A stretch of 8,054 nucleotides of DNA from the NCBI GenBank assembly GCA_003229065.1, contig QIHJ01000345.1:1-8054 (forward strand). Direction: 5' to 3'. The DNA is from Candidatus Dadabacteria bacterium. Its GTDB lineage: Bacteria > Desulfobacterota_D > UBA1144 > Nemesobacterales > UBA2774. Under the pieces are notes generated by a model, which worked only from the letters and a program-made list of their open reading frames with translations, was not told the DNA's origin and searched no databases. The translations under genes and the position numbers were made by a program. Of the stretch, positions 7,594-8,054 are shown in pieces. How positions within the stretch are numbered: position 1 is the first letter of the stretch; every line of letters begins with the position of its first letter.

Positions 7594-7650
7594 ATGGGGA
7601 CAGAGGCGAGCGCATTAGTGCGATGCCCGCAGGAATAAAATAGAAGACAG
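7594..7650 (+). repeat. Intergenic hairpin repeat, copy 2
   Basis: The 48-bp core 7594-7641 is the second copy of the element at 7407, offset by 187 bp. The outer 14 and 22 bases are identical between the copies; differences are confined to one base before the inner stem and to the stem-loop. Here the inner stem is CGCA/TGCG with loop TTAG. Relative to copy 1, one inner pair changes A-T to T-A on both sides, and another changes C-G to a T-G wobble, so pairing is preserved. Weaker similarity continues to about 7650 (AGAAGACAG). Confidence 0.8.
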
Positions 7651-7651
7651 A

Positions 7652-7673
7652 CCGGAGGGCGAAGCCCGATCGG
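7652..7673. repeat. Short hairpin element downstream of repeat copy 2
   Basis: The inner stem GGGC/GCCC (7657-7660 with 7664-7667) closes a GAA loop. An outer CCG/CGG stem (7652-7654 with 7671-7673) is separated from it by a small internal loop. It follows repeat copy 2 directly, where copy 1 is followed by a different palindrome. Function is unknown. Confidence 0.45.
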
Positions 7674-7713
7674 GGGGAATAAATTAAAGCGAAGTGAGTG
7701 AGAGCAGGACAAA

Positions 7714-7741
7714 ATTAGTGCAGCGACGCCGGAGAATCAAA
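7714..7741 (+). repeat. Possible decayed 3' half of the intergenic hairpin repeat
   Basis: ATTAGTGC at 7714-7721 repeats the bases at 7614-7621 of copy 2, exactly 100 bp apart. It is followed by GCGACGCC and GGAGAATCAAA, which resemble GCGATGCC and AGGAATAAAA of the intact unit once small gaps are allowed. It may be an old, eroded third copy; the match is imperfect. Confidence 0.35.
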
Positions 7742-7784
7742 GAGATGGGTATAAAAACTATTAACAATAAACACGGGTAATCCG

Positions 7785-7792
7785 AAAGGAGG
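7785..7792 (+). promoter_or_regulatory. Strong ribosome binding site of the thiolase-like gene
   Basis: AAAGGAGG lies 8 nt before the ATG at 7801, a near-ideal Shine-Dalgarno sequence that fixes this start. It shows that the host uses canonical initiation, in contrast to uvrB and lhr, which have none. TATAAA at 7750-7755 could be a -10, but no convincing -35 accompanies it. Confidence 0.85.
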
Positions 7793-7800
7793 TTTTAATA

Positions 7801-8054
7801 ATGAGAGACGTATATATAATAGGGGTCGGATCTACTAACTGCGGGAGGTTCCCGGAAAAGGCAGCCCACGTGCTGGGCCGCGAAGCCTCATGGGCAGCGA
7901 TAAAAGACGCCGGCATCCATCCGAGAAAAATTGAGATTGCTTTTTGCGGTCACGTTTACCAGGGGATGGGAGTAGGTCAGAGGACCTTAAAAGAGATTGG
8001 GCTCGTCGGGCAGCCTACTATTAACGTAGAGGGCGCCTGCGGAAGCGGCACGCT
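7801..8054 (+). CDS. Thiolase-family acyltransferase (acetyl-CoA acetyltransferase-like), N-terminal part
   Basis: The first 84 residues are present, and the gene runs off the window end. Thiolases form or cleave 3-ketoacyl-CoA by Claisen chemistry. The start MRDVYIIGVGSTNCGRFPE, then EASWAAIKDAGI, and the nucleophile region NVEGACGSGT with the probable catalytic Cys at residue 80, fit the thiolase fold. The short segment between the N-terminus and the active-site Cys, and the CGHVYQGMGVGQRT stretch, resemble the SCP2/archaeal-type thiolase-like group more than classical FadA or PhaA. Members of that group often work beside a small DUF35/OB-fold partner, which would lie downstream and cannot be seen. 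The exact substrate cannot be told. The gene is separated from lhr by a 539-bp repeat region and is probably a separate transcription unit. Confidence 0.87.
   Translation, partial: MRDVYIIGVGSTNCGRFPEKAAHVLGREASWAAIKDAGIHPRKIEIAFCGHVYQGMGVGQRTLKEIGLVGQPTINVEGACGSGT

Noticed and set aside
7407..7641. A CRISPR array
   Set aside because: There are only two repeats, 187 bp apart, with other palindromes between them and no cas gene in the window.
7428..7712. A 94-residue open frame on the minus strand across the intergenic repeats
   Set aside because: It is made of palindromic repeat sequence, has no ribosome binding site or recognisable domain, and its composition (many Pro, Ser, Arg) is typical of translated non-coding DNA.

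Overview
The window is about 8 kb of bacterial chromosome dominated by DNA-repair genes. It holds the 3' part of uvrC (+), a convergent uvrB (-) interrupted by a frameshift, a divergent full-length lhr helicase gene (+), a repeat-rich intergenic stretch of 539 bp, and the first 84 codons of a thiolase-family gene (+). No phage, plasmid, CRISPR or transposase gene is visible. The host looks like an uncultivated Gram-negative-type bacterium, perhaps of the deltaproteobacterial or a neighbouring lineage. That placement rests only on the general look of the proteins and of the intergenic repeats, and is a low-confidence inference. ATA (Ile) and AGG (Arg) codons are common in all four genes, which suggests one genomic background.

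Region by region: positions 1-752 carry the UvrC RNase H-type nuclease and helix-hairpin-helix domains. After 19 AT-rich bases the uvrB stop is reached from the other strand. uvrB runs from 2795 down to 772. Its reading frame breaks near 1839-1853, inside a perfect 16-bp GC palindrome, and the two frames together give a normal-length UvrB of about 674 residues. The 80-bp divergent region (2796-2875) holds back-to-back promoter-like sequences. A GACAGC inverted repeat touches both promoters, and neither gene has a Shine-Dalgarno sequence, so both transcripts may be leaderless. lhr (2876-7261) encodes a 1461-residue Lhr helicase with all superfamily 2 motifs and the long C-terminal extension.

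Positions 7262-7800 hold a probable weak terminator followed by several palindromic elements. These include a 48-bp hairpin element present twice, 187 bp apart, with a compensatory base-pair change between copies. A strong ribosome binding site then precedes the thiolase-like gene, which runs off the window.

Functionally, UvrB and UvrC act in nucleotide excision repair: UvrB verifies the damage and UvrC makes the dual incision. Lhr is a DNA-repair-associated 3'-5' helicase. Its divergent promoter, shared with uvrB, suggests coordinated expression, but this is inferred from layout alone. I see no clearly new system. The points most worth checking are the uvrB lesion, the shared uvrB/lhr control region and the covarying intergenic repeat.
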